From NCBI GenBank assembly GCA_964436825.1, contig CAYTEO010000004.1, forward strand, positions 1-64,000: a stretch of 64,000 nt of DNA, written 5' to 3'. Within the stretch, counting starts at the first letter, position 1, and every line of letters starts with the position of its first letter. Below the pieces are notes generated by a model. It worked only from the letters and a program-made list of their open reading frames with translations. It was not told the DNA's origin and made no database searches. A program made the translations under genes and the position numbers. Shown one piece after another: positions 1 to 9,189 of this stretch. This stretch comes from CAYTEO01 sp964436825. Its GTDB lineage: Bacteria; Krumholzibacteriota; Krumholzibacteriia; LZORAL124-64-63.

Positions 1-194
1 AGGGCGGCTGCCAGGTTGGGGAGTGGAGATCCATGCCCCCGGTGCTGCACGCCGGAGACCAAACACAATTTCAGGGGCACAACCCAAGAGGAGAATGGTT
101 CCGGGCCGGCAAGTGTGCTATCATCTTAACTGATCGCCGACCCCGCCCGGCACTGCATTGCCCCACACCAACGTCCATCCCGGGAGGAAGGGCC

Positions 195-1808
195 ATGAGG
201 AGATCCATGGGCCTGTCGAGCGTGGTCGTGTGCTGTGCCCTGGCCGGGGCCGCGGCGGCCGCCGTCCTGCACGTCCCCGCCGACTATCCCCAGATCCAGG
301 CGGCGATCGATGCCGCCGGCGCCGGCGATACCGTCCTGGTGGCCGCCGGGACCTACTACGACTGCACTCACGAGACCGAGGGGGCGGGCAGCACGCCGGC
401 CTGCGTCATCATGCGCAGCGGCGTCACCCTGCGCGGCGCCGGCACAGGCGCCACGATCATCGACGCCCAGGGGCTGGGACGGGGCATCTTCATCGAGTCG
501 GTCACCGACTGCCGGGTGGAGAACCTGCAGGTCCGCGGCGCCTACGCGGCCGCCTACGGGGCCGGGATCCTCGTGCGCCAGGTCGATGCCAGCGTCAGGC
601 TGACCGACATCCTGGTGACCGCCTGCACCGACGGAGGCGTCATCTGCATCAACAACGCCAGTCCCGTCCTGACCCGCGTCGACTGCATCGGCAACGCGGC
701 CAAGCAGGGGGGCGGGCTGGCCATCGAGGAGGGCAGCTCGCCGCGCGTGGTCGAGTGCGAGATCTCCGGCAACAGCGCGCCCAGCGGAGCCGGGATCTTC
801 ATCCGCAACAACTGCTACCCCGTCATCAGGGACTGCCTGATCAGCGGCAACACGATCGACGCGCCCTACGGCCAGGGCGGCGGCATCTTCATCGGCGAGT
901 CCAGTCCCGAGATCAGCCACTGCCGGATCAGCGGGAACACGACCCTGGGCAACGGCGGCGGTGTGGCTTACCAGCTCGGCTCGGCCGGCAGCCTGCTGGC
1001 CTGCGAGATCAGCGGCAACCGGGTCCAGCAGGACTACGGGATGGGGGCCGGCATCGCCGTCGACTCCTCCGCACCGCTGATCGAGGGCTGCCTCGTCGTC
1101 GACAACGTCTGCAGCGGCAACGGCGCCGACGGCGCCGGCGTCCACACCCTGTTCTCGCCCTCGCCGACGCTGCGCAACTGCACGATCGCCCGCAACGCGA
1201 CCAGCGCCGGCGGCCAGGCCGGCGGACTGCTGGCCCAGTGGGGCTCCCAGCCGGTCCTCGATCACTGCATCGTGGCCTTCTCCACCGCCGGCGCCGGGAT
1301 CGTCTGCGACGGCGGGACCCCGGCACTGGGCTGCTGCGACGTCTACGGCAACGCCGGCGGCGACGAGCCCTGCGGCACCGACGACGGCGGCAACTTCAGC
1401 CAGGATCCCCTGTTCTGCGGCCCCGACGTCTACACCCTGCAGGCCGGCAGCCCCTGCCTGTCCGGCTGCGACGGCCGGGTCGTGGGCGCCGAGCCGGGCC
1501 AGTGCGGCGCGACGGCCGTGCCCGACCTGGCCGGCTGTCGCCTGCTGGGCAACTATCCCAACCCCTTCAACCCGTCGACCCGTATCGTTTTCAGCCTTGA
1601 CGCCCCCGCACGGGCCGATCTACGGATTGTCGACGCCGCCGGCCGCCAGGTGGCGACTTTCGTCCTCGGTGATCTCCCCGCCGGTCGCCACGAGGTGTTC
1701 TGGAACGGACGCGACGCCGGGGGCCACGCCCTCGCCAGCGGCATCTACGTCTGCGAGCTGCAGGCGCTCGGCCAGCGTCGAACCATGGGGATGATCCTCC
1801 TCAAATGA
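195..1808 (+). CDS. Secreted right-handed parallel beta-helix protein with FlgD-like C-terminal domain
   Basis: The protein has 537 residues. I chose the ATG at 195 because GGGAGGAAG lies just upstream and a signal peptide (about residues 1-23, ending in an Ala run) begins there; an in-frame ATG at 33 would bury that signal. Residues 24-430 are PbH1-type repeats rich in 'C-x-I-S-G-N' rungs, as in pectate-lyase-like beta-helices (DUF1565/beta-helix families). The last 85 residues start at NYPNPFNPST and look like the FlgD-Ig/type IX-like tail used for secretion or surface attachment in FCB bacteria. No catalytic site is evident, so an adhesin or polysaccharide-binding role is only possible. 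A -10-like TATCAT at 119-124 has no convincing -35. Its stop overlaps the next ATG (ATGA), so the two are translationally coupled. Confidence 0.9.
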   Translation: MRRSMGLSSVVVCCALAGAAAAAVLHVPADYPQIQAAIDAAGAGDTVLVAAGTYYDCTHETEGAGSTPACVIMRSGVTLRGAGTGATIIDAQGLGRGIFIESVTDCRVENLQVRGAYAAAYGAGILVRQVDASVRLTDILVTACTDGGVICINNASPVLTRVDCIGNAAKQGGGLAIEEGSSPRVVECEISGNSAPSGAGIFIRNNCYPVIRDCLISGNTIDAPYGQGGGIFIGESSPEISHCRISGNTTLGNGGGVAYQLGSAGSLLACEISGNRVQQDYGMGAGIAVDSSAPLIEGCLVVDNVCSGNGADGAGVHTLFSPSPTLRNCTIARNATSAGGQAGGLLAQWGSQPVLDHCIVAFSTAGAGIVCDGGTPALGCCDVYGNAGGDEPCGTDDGGNFSQDPLFCGPDVYTLQAGSPCLSGCDGRVVGAEPGQCGATAVPDLAGCRLLGNYPNPFNPSTRIVFSLDAPARADLRIVDAAGRQVATFVLGDLPAGRHEVFWNGRDAGGHALASGIYVCELQALGQRRTMGMILLK

Positions 1809-4800
1809 GAGACCCTAGAACGGCGCTGGCCGCCGCGGTCGTCCTCCTGCTGGGGACGGTCGCGGCGGCGGGTCGGTCCGCCGCCGCGACCGGCCTTCCC
1901 CTCGACCGCATCGTCGTCACCGTTCCCGCGGCGGAAGGTCGCGACGCGCCCGGCCGCCTGGTCGCTCTGCCCCCGGGGACCGATCGCTTCACGGTCGTCC
2001 GCGAGACGGACGGCGCCGTCCTGGCGCGGGGCCGCTGCTGGCACCTGCGCGGCCTGCCGGTGGCGCCGGTGGCAGGCGAACCGGGACAGGGGCTCGTCGT
2101 CGTCCCCGCCGGCACGGACAAGGGCGGCGGCGCCTCCCCGCTGCGGCGCTTCTCCCGCCGCTTCGACCGGGCCGTGGCCGCGGCCCTGGCGGGGAAGGCG
2201 GTCGAAGATGATCCCGCGGCCGCCGACGGTGCCTACGTGGTGATCACCGCCCCGGGCCTCGTGGACGCGCTGGCGCCGCTGTTGGCCTGGAAGCGGGAGA
2301 AGGGGTGGCGGGTCGTCGTGGCGACCACCGACGAGACCGGCACCCTGCCCGCCGCCATCCGCGACTGGCTGCGCACAGCCGCCGCCACCTGGGACGTCCC
2401 GCCGGAGATCGTCCTGCTGGCCGGCGATGTCGACCTGGTCCCGGCCTGGACGTTCAGCGAGAACGTCACCGACCTCCCGTACGCCCTGCTCGACGACGAC
2501 GACTGGCTGCCCGATCTGCTGGTGGGACGGCTGCCCGCCGCCGGCGCCGACGAGCTGGCGACGATGGTCGCCAAGAGCGTGGCCTACGAGAAGGATCCGG
2601 AGCGGGACGATCCGGGCTGGTTCACCCGGCAGCTCGCCGTGGCCGGGAACTACGGCTCCGAGACGCCGATCAGCACCGTCTCCTGGTGCGCCCGGCAGCT
2701 CGAGTCGCTGGGCTTCGCGCCCGCCGCGGAGGTCTTCTTTCCGCCCCTCTGGAACGGGATCTACCCCATCACCCAGGCCATCGACGCCGGGGTCGGCTTC
2801 GTCGTCTACCGCGGCTGGGCCTACGGGACCGCCGGCTGGGAACCGCCCCACTTCACCGTCGACGAGATCCCGTCGCTGCAGAACGGCGGCATGACCCCCG
2901 TGGTGATGAGCTTCGTCTGCCTGACGGGCGACTTCGCCGCCGACACCGACTGCTTCGGCGAGGCGTTCCTCGAGGCGGGCTCGGCCGACGCGCCCGCGGG
3001 AGCCGTCGCCTTCATCGGCAACGGGGAACACTGGTCCCACACCCGCTACAACGACGCCATGGCGGTGTCGGTCTTCGAGATGCTGCCGCGCGAAGGGATC
3101 GTCGACCTGGGCGGGCTGCTGACGGCCGGCAAGCTCCGCTTCCTCCAGTACTTCCCCCACGAGCTGGACGCCGCCACGCACGGCGAGGAGTCGGTCGAGT
3201 TCTACTTCCACATCTACAACCTGCTGGGCGACCCCGAGCTGAACTTCTGGAAGGGGGCGCCGCGGGAGACGGCCGTCGACGTGCCGGAAACCGTGCCGCC
3301 CGGTACCGGGCGGATCACGGTCACGGTGACGGATCACGACGCCGGCACCCCGCTCGCCGGGGCGCGGATCGGTGTCGTCCAGGGCGAGACGCTGCGCGGG
3401 ACGGCCTGGACGGGCGGCGACGGCGTGGCCGAGGTGCTGCTGGACGCGCCGGCCGACGACCAGCCGCTGCTGGTGACGGTGACCCGCCCCGGGTACCTCG
3501 CCCGGCAGGTCGTCGTCGACCGCGAGGAGCCCGGCGCGGTCCTCCGCTGGACCGCCGTCGCCTGGCAGGAGCAGGCCGGGGACGGCGACGGCCGCCTGGA
3601 GCCGGGCGAGACGATCCTGGTGCGGCCGACCGTCCGCAACGACGGGGACCAGGAACTGGAGGACGTGACGTTGCGCCTGGCCGTCGACGGACCGGCGACG
3701 GCGGGAACGGCAGAGCTGGACGTCGGCTCCCTGGCGGTCGGCGCGGAGTGGACCCCGCCTGCCGGCGAGGGCCTCACCTGCGCGGTGGACCCGACGGCCG
3801 CCCCGGGTGAACGGGTCACCCTCCTGCTCACGGCCGGCCACGACGCGGGCACGGCGCGTACCGGCCTGGAGATCGCCGTCGCCGCTCCCGCCTTCCGGGC
3901 GACGGCCACCGTCCTCGACGGCGACGGGCTGCTGCGCCAGGGGGAGGACGACACCCTGGCGGTGGTCCTGACCGAGACCGGCGGCGTCGGCTGCGCCGGC
4001 GGCAGCGTCACCGCGTCGCTGGACGATCCCGCCCTCGGCACCCTCCTGGTCTCCGCCACCGCCTTCGCCGCGGTCGAGCCGGGCGGCCAGGCCGTCCTCG
4101 ACCCGCCGCTGGTCCTGCGGGTCGGCGCCGAGGTTCCCTCCGGGACGGTCGTGCCCGTGCGCCTGGCCGTCACCACGAGCGAGGGCTGCGTCAGCGGGAC
4201 GACCCTGCGGCTGACCGTCGGCCGGGTCGATCCCGGCGTGCCGGCCGGTCCCGACGGCCACGGCTACCGGGCCGTCGACAGCGCCGACATCGACTATCCC
4301 GACCTGCGCCCCGTCTACCGCTGGCGCGAGCTGGACCCGGCCCTGGGCGGCGACGGGACGGCGGTCGTCTTCGACGCGGACGACGCCTACCGTGCCGTCG
4401 CCCTGCCGTTCCCCGTGACCTTCTACGGCCGGACCTACAACGACTCCCTCCGGGTCAGCGAGGACGGCTGGATCAGCTTCGAGACCGGCGACGACCTGAT
4501 GTACTACAACTGGCCGCTGCCCGACACCTACGGCGTGGGCGCCATCGTGGCGCCGTTCTGGGACAACTTCGATCCCACCCTCGAGGGAACCGGTGGCGTC
4601 TTCTACCGCCACGATCCCGCCGCCGGGACGCTGACGATCGAGTGGAGCGCCATGCGCCACTACCGGCCCGAGGTCGACGCGGCCCAGACCTTCCAGCTGG
4701 TCGTGCGCGACCCGGCCGTCTGGCCCACGCCGACCGGCGACGCCGAGTTCCTGTTCCTCTACCGCCAGACGGTGGACACCGACTCGCTGCGCCAGTACGC

Positions 4801-5491
4801 GACCATCGGCCTGGAGAGTCCCGACGAGCGCGACGGGCTGCAGCTCTCCTACGCCGGTTTCGCCGCGGACGGGATGGCGCCGGTGGGTCCGGGCCTGGCC
4901 GTCCTGGTGACCACGCGCGCGCCGCGCTACGATCCCTACCGCGCCGACCTGGCTGCGCTGCGGACCGGCGCCGGGGTGTCCCTGGCCTGGCGGCCGCGGG
5001 ACGACCGGCCGGTGGTCGGCTGGCTCGTCCAGCGCGTGGCCGCCGACGGGCGCGTGGCCGCGACGTCGCCCCTGCTGCCCGCGGCGGCGCGGGAGTGGCT
5101 GGACGCCGGTGCGCCTGCGGACGCCGGGACGACCTGGCGGCTGGTCTCGCTCCACCCGTACGGCCACCGCGGCATCGCCGGCACGGCGGCGCCCGGGGAC
5201 GGGGCGCCCGCGGCGCGGTTCGGCGTCGGCCCCGTCCTGCCGAACCCTGCGCCCGGCGGGACCCGGATCGGCTTCGCCCTGCCGCGGCAGGCGCGGGTGC
5301 GGCTGCGGATCTACGACGCCGCGGGCCGGCTGGTGCGGACCCTGCTCGACGGGGAAGTCCCGGCCGGGCCGGGCAGCCTGCGCTGGAACGGCCTGACCGA
5401 CGACGGCCGGCAGGCGCCGGCCGGGCTGTACTTTACGCGCCTGGAGGGGCCGGACGGCACGGCCACGGCCAAGATCCTGCTGGTGCGCTAG
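1805..5491 (+). CDS. Gingipain-like (peptidase C25 family) secreted protein, probable catalytic His lost
   Basis: The protein has 1228 residues and a short signal peptide (about 1-28). A C25-type Rossmann-like region begins near residue 140 and contains the segment LLAGDVDLVPAW. The nucleophile-like Cys is present as FVCLTGDF (C372). In gingipains the catalytic His lies in a G-H-G motif about 33 residues earlier; here the matching segment reads VYRGWAYG (residues 334-341) with Trp in place of His. After the protease part come carboxypeptidase-regulatory-like and CARDB-like beta domains, a nidogen-like beta region (about 815-1020, PFPVTFYGRTYNDS), and a FlgD-like tail (about 1138-1228). It is coupled to the upstream beta-helix gene and lies 30 bases before pgsB. 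It may be a surface protease, a processing enzyme, or an inactive structural relative. Confidence 0.85.
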   Translation: MRDPRTALAAAVVLLLGTVAAAGRSAAATGLPLDRIVVTVPAAEGRDAPGRLVALPPGTDRFTVVRETDGAVLARGRCWHLRGLPVAPVAGEPGQGLVVVPAGTDKGGGASPLRRFSRRFDRAVAAALAGKAVEDDPAAADGAYVVITAPGLVDALAPLLAWKREKGWRVVVATTDETGTLPAAIRDWLRTAAATWDVPPEIVLLAGDVDLVPAWTFSENVTDLPYALLDDDDWLPDLLVGRLPAAGADELATMVAKSVAYEKDPERDDPGWFTRQLAVAGNYGSETPISTVSWCARQLESLGFAPAAEVFFPPLWNGIYPITQAIDAGVGFVVYRGWAYGTAGWEPPHFTVDEIPSLQNGGMTPVVMSFVCLTGDFAADTDCFGEAFLEAGSADAPAGAVAFIGNGEHWSHTRYNDAMAVSVFEMLPREGIVDLGGLLTAGKLRFLQYFPHELDAATHGEESVEFYFHIYNLLGDPELNFWKGAPRETAVDVPETVPPGTGRITVTVTDHDAGTPLAGARIGVVQGETLRGTAWTGGDGVAEVLLDAPADDQPLLVTVTRPGYLARQVVVDREEPGAVLRWTAVAWQEQAGDGDGRLEPGETILVRPTVRNDGDQELEDVTLRLAVDGPATAGTAELDVGSLAVGAEWTPPAGEGLTCAVDPTAAPGERVTLLLTAGHDAGTARTGLEIAVAAPAFRATATVLDGDGLLRQGEDDTLAVVLTETGGVGCAGGSVTASLDDPALGTLLVSATAFAAVEPGGQAVLDPPLVLRVGAEVPSGTVVPVRLAVTTSEGCVSGTTLRLTVGRVDPGVPAGPDGHGYRAVDSADIDYPDLRPVYRWRELDPALGGDGTAVVFDADDAYRAVALPFPVTFYGRTYNDSLRVSEDGWISFETGDDLMYYNWPLPDTYGVGAIVAPFWDNFDPTLEGTGGVFYRHDPAAGTLTIEWSAMRHYRPEVDAAQTFQLVVRDPAVWPTPTGDAEFLFLYRQTVDTDSLRQYATIGLESPDERDGLQLSYAGFAADGMAPVGPGLAVLVTTRAPRYDPYRADLAALRTGAGVSLAWRPRDDRPVVGWLVQRVAADGRVAATSPLLPAAAREWLDAGAPADAGTTWRLVSLHPYGHRGIAGTAAPGDGAPAARFGVGPVLPNPAPGGTRIGFALPRQARVRLRIYDAAGRLVRTLLDGEVPAGPGSLRWNGLTDDGRQAPAGLYFTRLEGPDGTATAKILLVR

Positions 5492-5521
5492 GATGACGGC
5501 ACGCGGAGACGGGACGACGAG

Positions 5522-6703
5522 ATGAGACTGATCCTGCTGCTGCTGGTCATCATCACCGTGCTGGGCGTCCTGGAGACGGCCCGCCACCGGCGGACCGTCC
5601 GGCGGATCCCCGTGCGGATCCATGTCAACGGCAGCCGGGGCAAGTCGTCGGTCACCCGCCTGATCGCCGCCGGGCTGCAGGCCGGCGGGATCCGGACCTG
5701 CGCCAAGACGACCGGCTCGGCGGCCCGGTTCATCCACGTCGACGGGACGGAGACGCCGGTCGACCGGATCGGACCGCCCAACATCCGCGAGCAGCTGGGC
5801 GTCTTCCGGCGGGCGGCCGCCGAGGGGGCGGAGGCGCTGGTGCTGGAGTGCATGGCGGTCCGGCCCGACCTGCAGTGGATCTGCGAGCACCGGATCGTCC
5901 ACAGCACCCACGGCGTGCTGACGAACGTCCGGCCCGACCACTTGGAGGTCCAGGGCCCGCGCCTGGAGGACGTGGCCCGCAGCCTGTCCCAGACGATCCC
6001 GCGCGGGGCGGAGTACTTCACCACCGAGCAGCGGTTCGCCCCGCAGCTGGCGGAGACGGCGCGGCGGCTCGGCACACGCTTCCACGGCGTCGCCCCCGAC
6101 GGGGTGGAGGAGCGGGAGCTGCTGCCGTTCGGTTACGTGGAATTCGCCGACAACGTCGCCCTGGCCCTGGCCGTGTGCGAGGCCGTCGGCGTGCCGCGGG
6201 ACCTGGCGTTGCGGGGGATGTACGGCGTGACACCCGACTTCGGCGCCCTGGCTCGCTGGCCGGTGGAGACGGCCGGCCGGCGCCTGGAATTCGTCAATGC
6301 CTTCGCGGCCAACGACCCCGAGTCGACGCTGGCGATCTGGCGGCGTCTGGAGCTGGATCGCTGCCCGGAGCGGGCCGTCGTCCTGTTCAACAACCGGGCC
6401 GACCGGATGCGGCGGGCCCGTGACCTGCTGCCCATGCTGGGCCGGGAGATGACGGCGATCCGCTACGTCCTGGCAGGGCAACAGACCGGCCTGCTGGCCG
6501 ACCAGCTGCGGCGGCGCGTGCCCCGGGAGGCGGTCCTCGACCTGGGCGGGCGCGGGGCCGACGACCTGTGGTCCGGCCTGGCGGCGACGGCGCCGGACGG
6601 GGCCGTCGTCGTCGGGATCGGCAACATCGGCGGTGTCGGCGGCGAACTGGTCGCTCTGCTGGGGGAGCGGGCCGGCAGCCCGGCCGCGGAGGTGGCGACA
6701 TGA
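5522..6703 (+). CDS. pgsB: Poly-gamma-glutamate synthase ATP-dependent subunit PgsB/CapB
   Basis: The protein has 393 residues, the usual PgsB size. A hydrophobic N-terminal segment (residues 1-15) precedes the Mur-ligase-like ATP loop HVNGSRGKSS (34-43). Further family hallmarks are the ECMAV segment and the motif LTNVRPDHLE. PgsB activates the gamma-carboxyl of the growing glutamate chain with ATP and works at the membrane with PgsC. GACGAGATG gives a modest ribosome site. The stop overlaps the pgsC start (ATGA at 6700-6703). Family assignment is firm. That the polymer is gamma-glutamate is inferred from pgsC and pgsW following. Confidence 0.95.
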   Translation: MRLILLLLVIITVLGVLETARHRRTVRRIPVRIHVNGSRGKSSVTRLIAAGLQAGGIRTCAKTTGSAARFIHVDGTETPVDRIGPPNIREQLGVFRRAAAEGAEALVLECMAVRPDLQWICEHRIVHSTHGVLTNVRPDHLEVQGPRLEDVARSLSQTIPRGAEYFTTEQRFAPQLAETARRLGTRFHGVAPDGVEERELLPFGYVEFADNVALALAVCEAVGVPRDLALRGMYGVTPDFGALARWPVETAGRRLEFVNAFAANDPESTLAIWRRLELDRCPERAVVLFNNRADRMRRARDLLPMLGREMTAIRYVLAGQQTGLLADQLRRRVPREAVLDLGGRGADDLWSGLAATAPDGAVVVGIGNIGGVGGELVALLGERAGSPAAEVAT

Positions 6704-7173
6704 TCTACCAGGCGATCGGGCTGGGGCTGGTGGTCAGCCTGCTGCTGTCCGAGCTGATCGGCGTGGCGGCGGGAGGCCTGATCGTGCCGGGCTACATCGC
6801 CCTCTACCTGGACCAGCCGGGGAGGGTGGCCGGGACGCTGGCGGCGGCCCTGTGCACCTACGCCGCGCTGCGCCTGCTGGCGCGGGTCGTCCTGCTGTAC
6901 GGGCGGCGGACCCTGGTCTTCAGCGTCCTGATCGGGTTCGTCTTCGGCTACCTGACCCGCTACCTGCTGGTGGTCAACGCCATGCTGGGGGCCGGCGTCG
7001 ATGTCTCGGTCGTCATGGCCATCGGCTACATCATCCCCGGCCTGATCGCCTACTGGATGTACCGCCAGGGCGTGCTGGTCACCACCGCCGTGATGATCAT
7101 GGCGGCGTTCATCGTCAGGGCCGGCCTGGTCCTGGCCCACGGAGGCAGGTTGATCGATGTCGCCGTCGGCTGA
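6700..7173 (+). CDS. pgsC: Poly-gamma-glutamate biosynthesis membrane protein PgsC/CapC
   Basis: The protein has 157 residues and is almost entirely hydrophobic, with about four or five membrane segments. It starts with the CapC-type sequence IGLGLVVSLLLSELIG, followed by GGLIVPGYIALYLDQP, which is characteristic of the family. I placed the start at the ATG overlapping the pgsB stop rather than at further upstream in-frame codons inside pgsB. PgsC partners PgsB in the membrane-bound synthase. The 3' end overlaps pgsW by 17 bases, supporting one polycistronic message. Confidence 0.95.
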   Translation: MIYQAIGLGLVVSLLLSELIGVAAGGLIVPGYIALYLDQPGRVAGTLAAALCTYAALRLLARVVLLYGRRTLVFSVLIGFVFGYLTRYLLVVNAMLGAGVDVSVVMAIGYIIPGLIAYWMYRQGVLVTTAVMIMAAFIVRAGLVLAHGGRLIDVAVG

Positions 7174-8272
7174 CCGCAGGACCGTCTCGCTGGTGCTGCT
7201 GGCGCTGCTGGCGGTGGCCATGCAGCTGGTGCTGGAGCGCACGCGCACCGCGGTGCGGCAGCGCGACTACGTCCTGAAGCTGGCCGCCGCGGAGAAGGCA
7301 GCCGCGGCGTTCGACACCCTGCGTCACCGGCGCAGGCTGGTGGGCGCCGAGCTGGACCTGGTCAACGACCCGGCCGGCACGGGGCTGATCGGCCCCGAGT
7401 TCAGCCGCATCACCAACGCCCGGGGCGACCTGGAGGCCAAGCTGACGAGCCTCAACCCCAACTGGGCGGCCGTCATGGTGCAGCTGCTGCGCCGGGCCGG
7501 CGTGCGGGAGGGGGACCGGGTGGCCGTGGCGGTCTCGGGCTCGTTCCCCGGGATCAACATCGGTCTCTACGCCGCCCTGGAGGTCCTGGGCGCGCGGCCG
7601 GTGGTCATCACCTCGGTGGGCTCGTCCATGTGGGGGGCCAACGACCCGCGGTTCACCTGGCTGGACATGGAACGGATCCTGGACGAGAGCGGTGTGCTGC
7701 ACGTGCGGTCGGCCGCCGCCACCTTCGGCGGGGGCGACGACATGGGGCGCGGTCTCAGCCCCACCGGCCGGCGGCTGATCCGCGAGGCCATCGAGCGCAA
7801 CGGGATCCCGCTGCTGGCTTCGGAGAACATCGAGGACGCCATCACCCGCCGCATGGCCTTCTACGAGGAGCGGGCCCGCGGCCGCCCCTACCGCTGCTAC
7901 GTCAACGTGGGCGGCGGCGTGGCCAGCCTGGGCAGCGGCCAGAACCGGATCCTGATCCCGCGCGGGCTCTCCCTGTCGCTGCCGCCGCGCAACTGGCCCC
8001 GCAAGGGCACCCTGGTCCTGATGGCCGAGCGCGGGGTGCCGGTGATCCACGTCCTGGAGATCGCCGCCCTGGCCCGCGAGTTCGGCCTGCCGGTGGCGCC
8101 CGACTACCTCCCCCGTCCCGGCGAGGGGGAGATCTTCGTCCGCAACAGCTATCGCCTGGGACTGACGGCCGCGCTGGTCGTCGTCTACGTCGTCGTCTCG
8201 CTCCTGGTCCTCGTTCCCGGCTTCCGCCGGCGGGTGGCGAGGAGGGGGGAACCGGTCGAGGTGTCCCGATGA
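7157..8272 (+). CDS. pgsW: Poly-gamma-glutamate system protein PgsW
   Basis: The protein has 371 residues, with an N-terminal membrane anchor (about 9-27) and a second membrane segment near residues 330-352. The large middle part contains SLNPNWAAVMVQLLRRAGV and VAVSGSFPGINIGLYAAL. This is the architecture of the PgsW family, found beside pgsB and pgsC in many Gram-negative and candidate-phylum genomes. Its biochemical role is unknown. The position inside the pgs operon implies polymer synthesis or transfer across the inner membrane. The last codons overlap the next gene (ATGA at 8269-8272). Confidence 0.92.
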   Translation: MSPSADRRTVSLVLLALLAVAMQLVLERTRTAVRQRDYVLKLAAAEKAAAAFDTLRHRRRLVGAELDLVNDPAGTGLIGPEFSRITNARGDLEAKLTSLNPNWAAVMVQLLRRAGVREGDRVAVAVSGSFPGINIGLYAALEVLGARPVVITSVGSSMWGANDPRFTWLDMERILDESGVLHVRSAAATFGGGDDMGRGLSPTGRRLIREAIERNGIPLLASENIEDAITRRMAFYEERARGRPYRCYVNVGGGVASLGSGQNRILIPRGLSLSLPPRNWPRKGTLVLMAERGVPVIHVLEIAALAREFGLPVAPDYLPRPGEGEIFVRNSYRLGLTAALVVVYVVVSLLVLVPGFRRRVARRGEPVEVSR

Positions 8273-9189
8273 ACCGTTCCGTCGTCCGACGATTCGCCGC
8301 CGCGGCGATCCTCTGCTTGCTGGCGGCCGCGGCCGTCGCCGCCCCGGGCGCCGGCGGTGCCGTGCGCTGGCGGTCCCTGCGGGCCGGGGATGCGCAGGGT
8401 GTCTGCCTGGACGTTGGCGGCAAGAAGCTGCGCTACAGCGTCGCCGATCCGCAGCGGCCGCTGCGGGTGACGGTGCGCGGCCCGCGCAGGGTCAAGATCC
8501 TGGCCCGGGCCGCCGCCGGCTCCGGCAAGCGGTCCGAGTTCACCGTGCAGGTCCGCCTGGACGGCAAGCCGCTGCTGACGCGGACCTGGCACGCGGGCGT
8601 CAACCCCGCCGTCCGGCGCTGCGACGGGAAACCGGAACCGGTGACCAGCCTGCGCAAGACCGTCGTCGCGATCCCCGCGGGGAAGCACACCCTGCAGCTG
8701 ACGGGCGGGGTCGCCGGCGGGGGCAGGGTCCTGGTCCGCGTGCTGCGGGAGAGCCGCCGCCCCGGCCCGGACCATGTCGCCTTCGCGCCCGAGGAGTACG
8801 GCCGGGTCACCTACCTGCAGTTCGACAGCGGCCGGCGGACCACCTACTACACCTTCGACGCCGACCATCCCCTGGCCTGCCGCCTGCACGGCCCGGTGGA
8901 CCTGGAGGTCTGGACCCGCCTCGACTTCGACCACACCCTCAACGGGACCCAGGCCTACGTGGTCGAGGCGCTCCTGGACGGCCGGCCCCTGCGGACCTTC
9001 CACTACCAGACCCGCAAGCTCGACGCCGCCGTCTACACCGACCGGCCCGACGTCCTGCCGGGCCAGCGCAAGTCGCTGCACCTGGCCATCCCGCCGGGCG
9101 AACACCGCCTGGAACTGCGCTGCCAGTCGCCCGACAACTGCAGCATCGCCGCCAGGCTGCGCCTGCCTGCCAGGGAGCTGCATCGATGA
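8269..9189 (+). CDS. Secreted duplicated beta-sandwich protein of the pgs operon, function unknown
   Basis: The protein has 306 residues. A signal peptide covers about residues 1-25 (R-rich start, Leu/Ala core, AVAAP). The mature protein seems to hold two copies of one beta domain. Copy one (about 54-146) has RPLRVTVRGP, then VRLDGKPLLTRTW, then IPAGKHTLQL. Copy two (about 191-286) has HPLACRLHGP, then ALLDGRPLRTFHY, then IPPGEHRLEL. I do not recognise a named family. Overlap with pgsW upstream and with the barrel gene downstream (both ATGA) ties it to poly-gamma-glutamate. A periplasmic polymer-binding or adaptor role is an inference. Confidence 0.85.
   Translation: MNRSVVRRFAAAAILCLLAAAAVAAPGAGGAVRWRSLRAGDAQGVCLDVGGKKLRYSVADPQRPLRVTVRGPRRVKILARAAAGSGKRSEFTVQVRLDGKPLLTRTWHAGVNPAVRRCDGKPEPVTSLRKTVVAIPAGKHTLQLTGGVAGGGRVLVRVLRESRRPGPDHVAFAPEEYGRVTYLQFDSGRRTTYYTFDADHPLACRLHGPVDLEVWTRLDFDHTLNGTQAYVVEALLDGRPLRTFHYQTRKLDAAVYTDRPDVLPGQRKSLHLAIPPGEHRLELRCQSPDNCSIAARLRLPARELHR

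Noticed and set aside
1745..6481. A 1578-codon open frame on the minus strand opposite the C25-like and pgsB genes
   Set aside because: It is a GC-rich antisense shadow: Asp/Gly/Arg/Val-biased sequence, no domain pattern, no ribosome site, and it lies across two clearly real genes.
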